Source: Blastobasis lacticolella (Eukaryota; Arthropoda; Insecta; Lepidoptera; Blastobasidae). From it: a stretch of 64,000 nt of DNA. The notes under the pieces were generated by a model that saw only the letters and a program-made list of their open reading frames with translations, did not search any database and was not told the origin of the DNA. The DNA lies in the NCBI GenBank assembly GCA_905147135.1, contig LR990067.1, positions 3,906,001 to 3,970,000 of the forward strand, written 5' to 3'. Position 1 is the first letter of the stretch; every line of letters starts with the position of its first letter. This document shows, piece after piece, positions 21,889 through 33,165 of the stretch. The position numbers were made by a program, and so were the translations under genes.

Positions 21889-22289
21889 GGATTGATCGAT
21901 GTACAACACAAACGCAATAGTTGTGTGGAATTAATAATGTGTAGAATCGCGAACAGGAAGAAACGCGTTTGTGTATAATTGAAGACTGTGTGAAATAAAT
22001 AATGTGTTGAATGTCATTTGTGCGAAATCCATATTGTGTAGAATCGCGAATAGGTAGAATTTAAGGCCTTGCCACATACAAAGCTCGGCGCGAGCGCGGC
22101 GCGTTATTTGCTAGGCAACCATCGCGCGGCGCGATAGTTGCTAGGCAACCATCGCGCCGCGCGATGGTTGCCTAGCAAATAACGCGCCGCGCGATGGTTG
22201 CCTAGCAAATATCGCACCGCGCTCACGCCGCGCTCGCGCTGAGCTTTGTATGTGGCAAGGCCTCGTTTGTGTTGTACATCGATCAATCC
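21889..22289. mobile_element. MITE with GATTGATCGATGTACAAC ends
   Basis: The terminal inverted repeats (GGATTGATCGATGTACAACA at the left, its complement ending at 22289) are about 28 bp. A younger GC-rich foldback (22063-22263) sits near its right end; unit 1 keeps the uninterrupted right end at 13240-13289. Confidence 0.7.
22063..22263. mobile_element. GC-rich foldback MITE
   Basis: 201 bp that folds on itself end to end: AAGGCCTTGCCACATACAAA at the left matches the right end inverted for more than 50 bp. Each arm holds two tandem copies of a GTTGCCTAGCAAAT / CGCGCCGCGCGATGG module. The unit 1 sequence (TAGAATTGCGTTTGTG) is the empty site; no clear target duplication is seen. Confidence 0.75.
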
Positions 22290-22551
22290 AAAATAAACAT
22301 AGTGAAAATAAATGTTCATTTTATTACTAAGAGACTCTGTAGATTAGTTGGACTTTCAATAACGGACATGATGATGTAGGACGGTCACTGTAATTACTAA
22401 GTTCTAAAATGCTCAATGCCTTTTATTAGTTGGCAGCAGTAAATAATGTAAATCGGCAAGTTCGCCATCGTAGAACGTCGTAGCTCAGTAGAAGTAAGAA
22501 CTTTCCAATCTTTTTGGTCATCTCCATCGCACGAGTGTTACCATAATGAAA

Positions 22552-22985
22552 TTACCACCCAAAAGGGACTGCGCACTGCTTTGACTAAAACCGGGCAGAG
22601 CGAGAGTCACCATCCCCTGCGTGGAGTGCGCAGTCCCTTTTGGGTGGTAAGTCCATGGTTACTATCGAGTGTGTGTGTGTGTGTGTCTATGTCTAAATAC
22701 GAAGACAAAACAAGCTGATGAGCATTATTTACCACCAATTATAAAACACTGTATACCATGTCCTTCAAGCTGGAAGAAAGCAATACAAGGGTTTGAAGCT
22801 TGACAGCCCATCACTGAGGGATGCTGTAAAAAAATTATTATCTTGGCGTCAATGTCCCGGTTGTGTGCATGAGGCCCGGGGTCTGTCATCAGATAATTAC
22901 ACTGGAGCAACTGTCATCTGACCTCCGTGACCCTGCTACCAGGGTAACCTGACTAGATTGAATACACATTCAGTCGTTGAGCGCA
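22552..22985. repeat. Collapsed MITE ends and SINE tail
   Basis: 22552-22655 contains both ends of the transposon complete in unit 1 at 13541-14400, joined with the interior lost; 22675-22690 is a GT repeat. 22820-22985 is the minus-strand 3' part of a family 1 SINE. Confidence 0.65.
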
Positions 22986-24145
22986 CGCTTAGTTCCTTGT
23001 TTTTTTTTTGTTGTATCTAATTATCGGTTCGTGGTGACTACGTGCAATAAATATCTACTTTCTTTCTTTCTTTAATGACAAGATGACTTTTTTACAGTCA
23101 TACCAGTGTCTCGTCGAATAATAAAATTTCTCTAATAAAATTTATACACAAAGCCGATCGGTGTTTGTTATTTTTTATTTTTTAAATATAATTTGACAAG
23201 AAGCTACGGAATCCTACACTTGTCATGGCCGATTCTTTTATTATTGGACAAGCCAGGCTGCCATCTTACCTGTGGGTAAGTGACATTGCGGCTAAAGATG
23301 GAGACATGGATGGATGGTGTTATTTAGGGCGACTAATATTAAAGGAGTGTAAGAGGCAAACCATATTAGGTACCACCATATACCAGAAAATAGCTCCAAC
23401 CCGCCTGCTAACCGTGGATATTAAGACCACAATCTGACTAAATAAGACAACTGAAACAGAAACTGACCTCCTCCGAATCTGTCGTCCTGAGAATCTGACC
23501 TATATTTCCGAGTACGACAATACCCACCCATAATGTGGAGATTCCCTTGGTAGCAAAGTCACGGAGGTAAGATGTTAGTCGCTCCACTGTAATTACCTGA
23601 TCGCCAAATCCTGGAACATGGTCAAGTCGGACCCCTAGCCTTCGTGTTTGAGAGAATAACCGCGACATTAATGTCAAGATGATTTTTTTTTTTGTTGTAT
23701 ATTTTTTATAATGTGGAGATTAACGTTGATGATGAATAAATAGGTGATATGACGCCATATTATTTGACGCTGACATAATTTAATTATGATTTATATAATT
23801 TAACGCCATACGCCAAAAGTTCGTTCGCATAGTACGTTAGGATTACGCTGAGGCTGCTCCAGTATGCTCCGACGTAACATCGCCCTACATTCGTTTTTTG
23901 TAAAAAAAATGGATCTTTATTTGGGCCAAATAAATATTTGTCAAAGTAGGTGTTCAAAAACAGCACTTTGCTGATTACCTGTTTTTTTTACGATACTAAA
24001 AAGTTTGAATGTTTATCTCGCCCAACGAAAATGTTGTATTAGTATAGGTACTACATACATAACATGTGGAAAACAAAACAAATAAATTATAGGAGTGGGT
24101 ACTTTATTAAAAAAACAATTATTCTCATAACAATTTTAGTAGACT

Positions 24146-25471
24146 TCAATAAAATCGGTCACAGTCACAGCCAACAGTAGAGACGGCAGCTTGCGGGACA
24201 GCGAAGTAGTCGACGGTTGGAGCTGTAGCCCAGCTAACTAGTGGCGCAGATACATATTCGCTAGCAACATCAGACCAACCAGCTGTCTGAGCAGTGGCTA
24301 CTGCTAAAGTATCTCGCGGAGTAGCAAAGTAGCCAGTGACTGGAACCGCAGCACAGCTAGTGGCTAGCGGGGCGACATTTATCGAAGAACCGGCTGGAGC
24401 TGCAACGGCTAGTGGTCCAGCTTCTTGCATTGTTGCTTGTGGAGCAACAGTCAGCGGTGTAGCGACGTAGTCGGCTGCGGCAACCCTTGACCAACCAGGT
24501 AGCTGAGCAGCGGCAGTATCGTCCATCAGCGCAGCGAAGTTTCCAGCGCCTGAAGCAGCTGGAGAAGAAACACAGCTAGCGCTGAACGGAGCAGTAGCCA
24601 GCGGGGAAACGGCTACTGTGGCAGCATCGAGCGGCGCAGCTTCTAGTAGGGCAGCGGTTCGCGGAGCAGTGGCAAGGGGATCAGGGGTTAGCGGTGCATC
24701 GTAGCCTACCGCCGTGACGTAGCCAATACCGGCCGCTTCGCCAACCCCATCAATTCCGACAGCTTCGCCGTACTGGTGCGCGACCCAGACACCACCGCCG
24801 GTTGGTACACGCCCCTCCAGCGCCACTGCAGCCCATAAAGGCAGCTGACCGGCCAACCGTAGCGGACCCTCGATCCTGGCCTCGGAACTCACGGTCATCC
24901 CGCTTGGTGCTAGCGGAGAAGAACTGGTCACTACGAACGCGTCGCCAGAGTGCCAACGACCGCTTGTAGCGACCGAGTCCAAGGGTCTTCTATCAAAGCT
25001 GGAGCCATGGAGTTTGTAGGCCGCGGCAGTTGCTGCAGCGCCGAGGGGCGAACGGATGCATTGGCTGTTTATGCCCTGTGAAGAAAATAAATAAAATTAA
25101 ATTGAATTTATTGACACGAATTATATCACATTAATAACATAGGTAAGTAATTACTGACTTTGCGTTACTACTTACTGACAGTAAGTAGTAATGCAAAAAT
25201 TGACAACCTTGCCTCCTAAACTATTAAAAAATTATGTATCTTAAGAGACAGTGTTCGATAGTGTCATCATTAAATGCCATTTGCCTATTCACGCAAATGT
25301 AGGTGAGTGGGATATATGCTATAGTCGTGCATGAGGGAATGCATGTATGTAAACTGAAATAAAATATATGCCCGTTATTTATTTTTTGCTTGGAAACCAA
25401 TAGCAATTATTACTGCAAAAACGTACCTGGAGCAAAAACGCCGAGAGAGCGAAAAGGGCTTTAGCGGCCAT
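24146..25471 (-). CDS. Chorion class B-like protein, unit 3 (B3)
   Basis: Exon 1 25427-25471 (MAAKALFALSAFLLQ, donor CAG|GTACGT) and exon 2 24146-25075 (acceptor TTCACAG|GGC), 324 residues. The intron is 351 bases, four times that of B1 and B2. The signal peptide probably ends before QC. The N-arm has a single GAAATAAAYKLHG block; the class B core is at about 66-127 (FVVTSSSPLAPSGMTVSS, IEGPLRLAGQLPL, VALEGRVPTGGG). The C-arm is Ala/Val/Thr/Pro-rich with YVATPL and YFATP motifs and ends GCDCDRFY. The frame is intact across the site where B2 is broken. Poly(A) signal on minus at 24103-24108. Eggshell protein, paired with A3. Confidence 0.9.
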
Positions 25472-25758
25472 TGTGCTGATGACACAGTAAATGCTTAGAT
25501 GCTCTGTAGAATTTCCACAATTCGTTTTATATATTGTCTTATCTAACTTTGGTTTCCCAATATTTCGCATAGAAACCAAGCAAATCGTGTTTTATCGACA
25601 GTGACATACAACATTGCTAACCTTATTTTCTAATTAATAAATTAAGTAATTTGCGAATATCACGTAATTATTTTGCAAATTTAGAACTTTAGCCGATATA
25701 AAATGGTGGTTTGTTTTGATGAAATTATTCTGCTTTCAGTAGTGTCCTGAGTACAGTC
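25472..25758. promoter_or_regulatory. Bidirectional chorion promoter, unit 3
   Basis: 287 bp. Facing A3: TATAAAA 25697-25703 and TCACGT 25660-25665 preceded by TTGCGAAT (C/EBP-like). Facing B3: TATAAAA on minus (TTTTATA near 25526) and an AGATAAG motif near 25540. The TATCGATA site of unit 1 is TATCGACA here. Confidence 0.78.
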
Positions 25759-26746
25759 ATGTCTTCGTTCAGTTTTCTGCTCCTCTGTCTTATCCAGGTA
25801 AAGTGATTTCTAGTTTATATTTATTTTAGATATTTTTTATGCCTTTTTACTGAAGGGTAAATTACCGACAATTGACGAATTAATTCCAGGAATTTCATGG
25901 ACCAAAAGAACTCCATGTCAGTCGGAATTTAATTCAATTCGGCATTAAATTAAAAATACAGTTTTTTTGGAGCCATTGGACAGGACAAAGGCCTCTCTCC
26001 CATTTTTCCACTTAGACCTATTTGTTGCCAGGTCCCACCATTCGCGAAAGCATACGTCACTAATTCGTCGTAAAAAAATTGTGTTATTAAAAGAAAATAT
26101 TGTTGTTTTCGTCCGTACCTATCTCCACCGTTCTCTCTTAACGATTCCTAAACGCTTGTGTATGACATCCTCTATGTTTACAATTAAAACTAGTTTACTT
26201 TAGTTAACCTGTTCTGTATTTGGTATTATTTGTGTTGTGTAAGTAGTATTGGAAGCAATTAATGTTTTACATTTTAAATTTTTTTATTTTTATTTGTAGG
26301 CGGCGTTCAGTCAATACGACGGCTGCAGGTGCGGCAGCGGATTAGCGGGTGCCACGAGCGGGTGGCCCGCGACGACGTTAGCTATGAACAATTGGCCCGC
26401 AGCAACGTTGAGCGGGAAAGATTGGGCTACGGCCACGTTGAGCGGGAAAGATTGGCCAACAGCGACGTTGAGCGGGAACGATTGGTCCGCATCGGCATAC
26501 AAAGCTGTGAACGATTTGCGCGCGTCGACATACGATGAGGCCAGCAGCCTGGGCACCAGCGTCGCGGACGCCAACGCGTACACCGCCACCGGTGCCGGCC
26601 AAGTGGCTGCGTTGGGCGAGATACCGATCTACGGTTCCACCCTCGTCGCGGGCGAGCTGCCGGTGTCTGGTTTCGCTGTGTTCAATGGACTAGTGCCGGC
26701 TGCCGGCTCCGTCGTCATTTCTGGGGGCTGCGGATGTGATTGTTGA
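25759..26746 (+). CDS. Chorion class A-like protein, unit 3 (A3)
   Basis: Exon 1 25759-25797 encodes MSSFSFLLLCLIQ: four codons (LHAC in A1/A2) are missing in frame. Exon 2 is 26300-26746 (acceptor TTTGTAG|GCG), total 161 residues. The signal peptide is therefore only about 17 residues (to AAFS before QYDGC), still hydrophobic enough to work. The Trp decapeptide array has one repeat fewer than A1/A2 and two Trp are lost (NDLRAST for NDWRAST). The class A core and the SGGCGCDC end are intact. The intron is 502 bases and lacks the RTE fragment. Confidence 0.88.
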
Positions 26747-27069
26747 TCTATTACTTTTTAAGATTAATACTTAGCTTTATCCCCTCTGCCAATGGCTCAC
26801 CACGCTACACCACTGCCACCTCCACTATACTATAACCACCACTACACTGTCACTGGTATACCGCGACACGTGTTTCACTCCCTCATGGAGCATCCTCAGG
26901 AAACCGTTGACCGTAAGCGATCGTGGCGAAACTATCTTTAACGCGCTTATCACATTTGGCTAAATTCAGACATCTAAATTCAGAAGCAAAAAGCGTGAAC
27001 GTAAATCAAAATGGAAAATATTGTTCATAAAATGAGGTATATTTTTGTATCACGTTTTTGATAAACTAA

Positions 27070-28544
27070 CACCCGGTTTCTGAAACGCTTGTCAAATCAT
27101 TGATTAGCTAACAGACTGTCACATTTAACAAGCTGTTAAATCACCGTGGGTTTCTGAAAGGCCAATCAATCTATTGTTAGCTAATCGACCATTAACAAGA
27201 GATCAATTTTTTCGACTGGCTACCCCTGCTAAAATCAGTCACATTCATTCACTCATACATGTTTTGTTTCTGTCTAACGCATTGATTTGTCTCTGTCCCT
27301 AGCGGCCTTTTGATAGCGGCGGGATATTCAACTTTTAGATGAAACTGATAGCGATTGTATAGTTTTCGTGTAAATCGAAAAATCGAATATTATAAAAAAA
27401 GAAATACAGAGCGAGAAAAGAGAAAATATAACAATATTTATGTTATAGGGTCACGGGTTCCAGTGGATCAGTAATCCCATCATCATCATCTTTAGGCAGT
27501 TAGGTGGGTCCCGGTCCACTGCTGAATACAGGCCTCCCACGGCTTACACTCTGGTCGACTCTGTTATCTTGCATCCATCGGCTCCCTAGGACCTTAAAGA
27601 GGTCGTCCGTCCATCTCTTGGGAGGCCATCCAGAGAAAGCCACTCAACAACATCCGCCCCATCGGCTATCGATTCTGTGAGTTTCTCCCAATAATCCCAT
27701 TAGTTAAAACCTGGTTCAAGTCCTGGACATGGCCCGGTTCATGGTTCAGGTCCTGGTCCTGGCCCCGGATCAGGTCCTGGTTCAGGTCCAGGTCCTGGCT
27801 TCGGACCAGGTCCTGGTTCAGGTCCAGGTACTGGCCCAGGACCAGGTCCTGGTTCAGGTACAGGTACTGGCCCAGGACCAGGTACTGGTTCAGGTCCAGG
27901 TCCTGGACCCAGACCAGTTAGTGGTTCAGGTCCAGGTCCTGGCTTCGGACCAGGTCCTGGTTCAGGTCTAGGTACTGGCCCCGGACCAGGTACTGGTTCA
28001 GGTCCAGGTCCTGGACCCGGACCACTTCGTGGCTCAGGTCCGGGTCCTGGCTTCGGACCAGGTCCTGGCCCCGAACCAGGTCCTGGTCCAGCTAATGTTT
28101 ATGGTCTACGTGCTGGCACTGTTCCAGGTCCTGGTTCTGGTTCAAGCTCAAATTGTGATCAAGGTTGCAGTTTTGGTCATGATCCTGGCCCAGAACCTGG
28201 ACCCTAGACCTGGACTTTGCCTTGGACTAAAAATAGGACCTGGACCAGGGCCAGGACCAAGACCTAGACCAAGTAAATCGGATATATTTTCCTTTGACAA
28301 TCGGTTAATTGGTCGATTTTCGCCAATCAAAATAACACGGCGATAACATACAGTTAACATGAGAAAAAGCTTTCCGGAAACCCAAAATTACATTAATCAG
28401 TCGTTAATTGGAGATTTGACAATCCGTTAACAAGCTTTTAACAAGCCGTCAATTGGCCCTTTCAGAAACCCAAACTGCATTTAATCAGTGTTTAACAAGC
28501 TGTTACGTAATTTTTGCGTTGACAAGCGTTTCAGAAACCGGGTG
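27070..28544. mobile_element. Inner MITE with exact 26-bp TIRs
   Basis: CACCCGGTTTCTGAAACGCT begins a 26-base terminal repeat that is matched exactly and inverted at the right end (28519-28544), with TAA at 27067-27069 and 28545-28547. Sub-terminal repeats with TTTCTGAAAGG words follow. No transposase is present. It is nested in the outer MITE and itself holds an RTE 3' end (27476-27690, minus: CTCCCAAGAGATGGACGGAC, ATGATG tail) and the Gly-Pro repeat. Confidence 0.82.
27704..28207 (+). other. Open Gly-Pro repeat frame (about 167 codons) inside a MITE
   Basis: From TTA 27704 to TAG 28205-28207 one frame stays open and reads as GPGSGPGPGFGPGPGSG-like units, ending with SSSNCDQGCSFGHDPGPEPG. 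It has no ATG; the bases before it (TCTCCCAATAATCCCATTAG) look like a splice acceptor. All three plus frames are largely open because the repeat period is a multiple of three, so this may be only a GGTCCAGGTCCTGG minisatellite. The Cys-containing end outside the strict repeat is the one hint of coding. No function assigned. Confidence 0.35.
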
Positions 28545-28899
28545 TAAGCGAAGCTAATCATAATATATGTGATACAAAAATGGACCTTATTCTTTGAATA
28601 ATACATTACACTTTGACTTGTTCTCACGCATTTTGCTTCTGGATTTAGGCGACTTAATTTAGCCAGGTGTAGCGCATAAATTGACAGATCCTTTTACTAA
28701 ATTCTAACCTAAAAATAATTCCGCTAACAATATTTAATAGAACCTGTACGGTAAGTGGAGCGGCGTGGTGTTTATAGGAACTAATATTCTGATTCGTATT
28801 TACGTACGAAGGTTCTTTTTCCTTCCCCACAGACTATACTTCTTTCATTGTTGATTTTACTGCAAAATGTACCTTTGTTCAAGTGTCAAAATAAAACAC

Positions 28900-30110
28900 A
28901 ATTGAAAATTTATTACTTATTTTTTTACTTACTAGTGGACCCGGCGCGACTTCGTTCGGTTACACCGAGTTTACCTCTACCTACCCTTACTTTTCTTACT
29001 TAAAAACCATAGAGAAAATATTTACTAACGTAATAGGGCAGCCATCACAAACAAAAATATTGTACCAACCTGGGAGGTGCGGGGAGAGGCTGCTAAGTCA
29101 TAGAATGACCGATGAAATGTTATCATTTTCTTTATTTTTGGCCCTCGAATGGTTCTCACAGTTTTTAATGCACAAGATGGCGTTTTTTTGAACATCCAAG
29201 CCACTGTCAGATTGGTCCGCGTCGCGCAATGTCTCAGAACTGACTGCGGCCACCGTTGTCCATGGACCGCAAAGCGTGGTTCAAAGAAAATACTTGCGGT
29301 GTCTCCTCTATTACTTTAATAAATATTTTCTCTATGTTAAAAACCTTCCTTATGAATCACTCTGTCTATTGTTTAAGACCTCATTAAAGTCCGTTGTGCA
29401 GTTTAAAAGATCTAAGCGTACATACATACATAAATACAGACGACGGGAAGCGACTTTGTTTTATATCTACTATGTACCTATAGATTGCTAATCACTGTGA
29501 AACCCAGATAAACAGGGATGCTGTAAAGGCTCTGCCGGTCTAGCCATCTTTGACAGCTCCGCTTGCGTGATGCGTGTATGGTAGAAAATTTATAGGTCGA
29601 AGTTCGAATACTTCTACTAACATCTACATTGACTCTGATTGTGTAGGATCATCCGCCAATCCGCCTCCTTTGTACACCGAAAGTACGTGAATTATCTATG
29701 GACCAAGAATTTCTACCTCAAACAGCTTATGTCAGATAACGTTAGCTTATGTCAAATCCCATACATTTTTTCTACCACAATCGATTGTAGATTAACGAAA
29801 CATCTTGGCTAAGGCCGCTGTAGAGATAGTTGTACCTACTCACTAAAGCGATTAGTATTGAAGGAACTACGGCAAAGTTAACATTAATCATGGTTATAAT
29901 AATAAGCAGGTATACCTATGACCTACTGCTAGAGGGCGGGTCGTTTTTTATTTTATGACTAAACTGCGTGTTCTTCAGGCACGAGGTGGTTTGGCCTATG
30001 GTGGTAAATAGGCTATGAAATCCAAAAGTCTAGATCTGAATATAGTTTAGGTACAACATCCTTTTTACTCAAGTAGTTTTGTATTTTTTTGTCTTTCTTT
30101 CCTGCACCGC
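28900..30110. other. Repeat-derived spacer without recognisable genes
   Basis: Words such as CCCGGCGCGACTTCGTTCGG and TTAAAGTCCGTTGTGCAGTT recur in other lepidopteran-style repeats of this window (for example near 54300 and 59040). No coding signal is convincing. Confidence 0.5.
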
Positions 30111-30722
30111 CTACCTTTCTCAGGCTTAGATTATCCCGGTTGACTGGTAGATAAGGCTATTTTAGCTTTAAGTCCGCCACTGTACTTTTGTGCAAGCTTT
30201 AATAAATAAATAAATAAACATTAAAGGACACCACAAAAACATAATATAAAGATTCACCCGCTACCGCGATGTAGAATACATCCAACGACATCTATCGGAA
30301 TTAACACGAACTATATTATACGCTACAAAAACAAAGCAATAAGTTCGATTCCGCATTCTATCTGACCAATAACGCCATCTAGCGATAAAGTATCACACTA
30401 TTTATTTTATACGTGTATAGCGGTGTATTTTATAATCTAGGTACGTTACGTATCAACTATTAGTGCAATAAATTAGCTAACTACATTTCAAGTTATACAT
30501 CCATGTCTATAAACAACTTGCTTATTATAATATATGCAATGATAGTATAGGTCGCGTCGCGTCGGTGGCCGAGCGGTTGAGTATCCTACTCGTAAGCGAG
30601 AGGTACCGGGTGCGAATCCCGCTGCGGCCGTGTACTGTTTTCTGAGTTATGTATAGTAGTTGATCCAGGGCCCTCGTTCTCGAGAGCACAACCGGGACAT
30701 TAACGCCAAGATGATAATTTTT
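30110..30722 (+). repeat. LINE tail and deleted SINE
   Basis: 30130-30212 is a LINE 3' end (GACTGGTAGATAAGGC, TTTAAGTCCGCC, AATAAATAAATAAA tail), also seen at 38150-38235. 30555-30722 is a family 1 SINE with its tRNA-like head and its tail joined directly, the middle lost. Confidence 0.6.
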
Positions 30723-30929
30723 TTCACTTCCATATCCATCCCGATGTTAGTCTTACTCCTAAAGAAGTTAAAGGAATAGATAGTAAACGGTCTATGTTGT
30801 ATTATGCGCCCTTGACCTAGCAATCAGGCTGGCCATTGTTAGTTTCATATTTGTAGGTAACTTAATATCCGCAGACGATGCGCCTGCGCACTTAGCAAGA
30901 CAGTTATAGAACCATATGTTCTGTTGCTG

Positions 30930-31285
30930 CAATAGATGTGCGGAGTTACGCGGCTCGATCGAGTACGTAACAAGTACATCCGTAGCAGCCTTGGCGTGAG
31001 GGATATCGCAGATAAGATCGAGGAGGCTCGTCTGCGCTGGTTTGGTCACGTGATACGTAAGCCTCAGGGATACGTGTGACATAGGTGCCTGAACCTACCG
31101 GTATCAGGAAAGAGGCCCCATGGGCGACCCAAGAAGCGATGGATTGACATCGCTGAGTCGGATGCGAGAGCCAACGGCGTACGACGCGAAGATGCCGAAG
31201 ACCGGGCGAAGTGGAGGAGAATGAGTAGGAAAGCGGACCCTGGCAGAGGCTGGGATAAACGCTAGGACGATGATGATGATGTTCT
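30930..31285 (+). mobile_element. RTE-type LINE 3' end
   Basis: Plus-strand coding traces: ARLRWFGHVIRKPQGYV, then HGRPKKRWIDIAESDA and RAKWRRMSRKADPGR, the C-terminus of RTE-like reverse transcriptases, followed by a GATGATGATG tail. It is interrupted by a stop, so it is inactive. Confidence 0.75.
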
Positions 31286-31496
31286 GTCTGACTTTGCCAA
31301 TGGCAAGCAATGTTTTCAATGACTACGCCACATACGTCAGTTACAGCATATAATATAATATAATATACAGCTACAACAATCCAAAACAAAACCAAATATT
31401 TTTACAATGTTACTAACTACTGATATAGGTTCTCAATTTGACATTTAGAATATTATAATGTATTATTAAGCTATCGCGGTTATTATCACACATTTT

Positions 31497-31870
31497 AAAG
31501 ATATGTTCCGGGACGACACGACCCGTGACCATGATGCATGCAACTGCTTCGGAATATCGGGCATTGTCCTCAACAAAGGTACGCGGTAGGAAACCCGGAA
31601 CATAAATTTTAAATTTAGATAATAATAATTATCCCAGAATTTCCGGTGCCGCCGAACGACATTGAGTGTCTGTCATTTTTTTAAAGATATTAATAAATTA
31701 TATTTTTATATATTTGTTTACAATTGATAATAATTTGTATGTAGGTATAGGTTTTGTCTTTGTCTGTACTTTGTATCAGTTTATCTTGTTTTTATTTTGT
31801 TGTATATTTATAAATAAGGGCCTTAGTTGCCTGAAAAATGAAAAAATAAATGAAGAATTAAAAATCGTAA
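31497..31870 (+). mobile_element. Penelope-like piece and ORF1-only retroelement copy 4
   Basis: 31500-31620 holds GACCATGATGCATGCAACTG and CTTCGGAATATCGGG, a Penelope-like terminal sequence also seen inverted near 38425 and 54075. 31628-31870 is the 3' UTR of the ORF1-only element (CAGAATTTCCGGTGCCGCCG to CCTTAGTTGCCTGAAAAATG), 5'-truncated. 31870-32430 is AT-rich with nothing recognised. Confidence 0.6.
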
Positions 31871-32589
31871 TAATCATTTATTAGTTTCTGGTACACAGGT
31901 AATTTCGTTATTACAGTTTATAAAAAATTAATCCTCTGTGACTTACCATTGGCATACAAATTTACAACATAATATTGTCAGACGTAATTTTATAAACCAC
32001 AATAGTTTAATTAATTCTGAAAATAGCACTGATGAATAACGTCAATACTAATTCAAATATCATAAAAAAGTCAATGTCAAACGTAATTACTGAAAACAAT
32101 AATTATAACAATATTAAATAATAATATCAAAATACAAATTTAATGTAGATAGGTACATGTGTTTTTAATATGTGAGGGTACCCTTACAAAAAAAAATTCT
32201 TTGACAGTATAAATTAGAAAATTCCAACTTGATTTGACGGTAATTAAAAAAAATATACATATCTCATTTATCATAAAACCCTTACTATCATAACCCTAAT
32301 GCAGTTCTCCTTTTCACCTTTTAAGTTACAATCGTGGAAGTAGAACGAAGCGCCGATATTAGCTGCTACCTCATGAAAGGCCATATCGACGGAGGTCTGT
32401 TCCCTTAAGAATAAGAATAAATTAATTTACCTTGATAGGTTACATACAAGTAGGTACAAAAAACAAGAATGGTAGGAATACCCACTTAAATGAACTGCGG
32501 ACCCTGTACGAAGGCAGTCTTGTATCGCAGTTGCCCGTATGTTTAACGTGGTCAAACAATAAGCAAAGTCTTAAAATTAATAAAAAAAA

Positions 32590-33165
32590 AAAAATTTTTT
32601 TTTTTTCATACGGTAGGCAAACAGGCAAGCGGGCCACCTGATGGAAAGTGGTCACCACTGCCTATAGACATTAGCAACACCAAGAGTATCGCTAATGCGT
32701 TGCCTACCTCTATAACACGTTGCTCTGGCAGCAAAAGGCAAATGTCACTCCACTGCCAAAGCCACGGTTCCCCAAATCCCCACCCCATGGAGCACTGGAA
32801 ACCTTACTCACCGGCAAAAACACAATACTATTTAAAAGAGTATGATTTAGCTGCGATATTCTGTAAGGTGGAGGTACTTCCCCAGTCGGGCGGCTCCAAT
32901 TCGAACGAGATACCCCGCTATGCCCTATCTCTCTTAATTTAAAAAGTTTTGAAACTTTCATCATAGATAGGGTATGCAATGAATTGCCTGGAGAGGTTTT
33001 CCCTGGAGAGCACAACATAGAGTTCTACAAGAAAGGGGTGAAAACGTTTTACAGGGTGGCACGCGTGGGTGATGCCCCTGGTATTGCAAACGTCCATAGG
33101 CTGCGGTGACTGCTTACCATCAGCCGGCAGGCCGTAAGCTTATTTACCACCTTAGTGGTATAAAA
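32590..33165 (+). mobile_element. Non-LTR 3' ends
   Basis: 32600-32820 is a dispersed repeat (GGCAAGCGGGCCACCTGATG, also at 46470 and 52350). 32920-33165 encodes CNELPGEVFPGEHNIEFYKK and VARVGDAPGIANVHRLR, the reverse-transcriptase C-terminus common in this window, ending at the ACCACCTTAGTGGTATAAAA terminus. Other copies: 47560-47880, 48838-49090, 55400-55660 and 61845-62060. Confidence 0.65.

Larger units (their letters stand above)
17249..22985. repeat. Chorion tandem unit 2
   Basis: It repeats unit 1 in order and sequence: B2, shared promoter, A2 with the RTE fragment in its intron, the MITE at 21889-22289, then a SINE end. It joins unit 3 directly at about 22986 (GAGCGCA|CGCTTAG), where unit 1 instead has the 14713-17249 insertions. 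Confidence 0.8.
26942..28676. mobile_element. Outer MITE with TAA target duplication
   Basis: TAA lies at 26939-26941 and 28677-28679. The terminal inverted repeats run for about 100 bp (GGCTAAATT..., CAGAAGCAAAA.GCGTGA). Units 1 and 2 show the empty site (CTGTCTAAATTGACAG). The TAA duplication fits the PIF/Harbinger superfamily. A further remnant of the same family is at 52030-52135. Confidence 0.8.
22986..28900. repeat. Chorion tandem unit 3
   Basis: Same order as units 1 and 2 but more diverged, without the RTE fragment in the A intron and with one, not two, copies of the Ala/RFHG block in the B protein. The right part is split by the nested MITEs at 26942-28676. The spacer 22986-24145 repeats the SINE composite of the other units and holds no gene. 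Confidence 0.75.

Noticed and set aside
22104..22319. Minus frame with RYLLGNHRAAR repeats
   Set aside because: It is the foldback MITE read through; no promoter or homology.
27729..27971. Frame encoding VQVQVLASDQVLVQ repeats
   Set aside because: A shifted reading of the Gly-Pro repeat; period divisible by three opens every frame.
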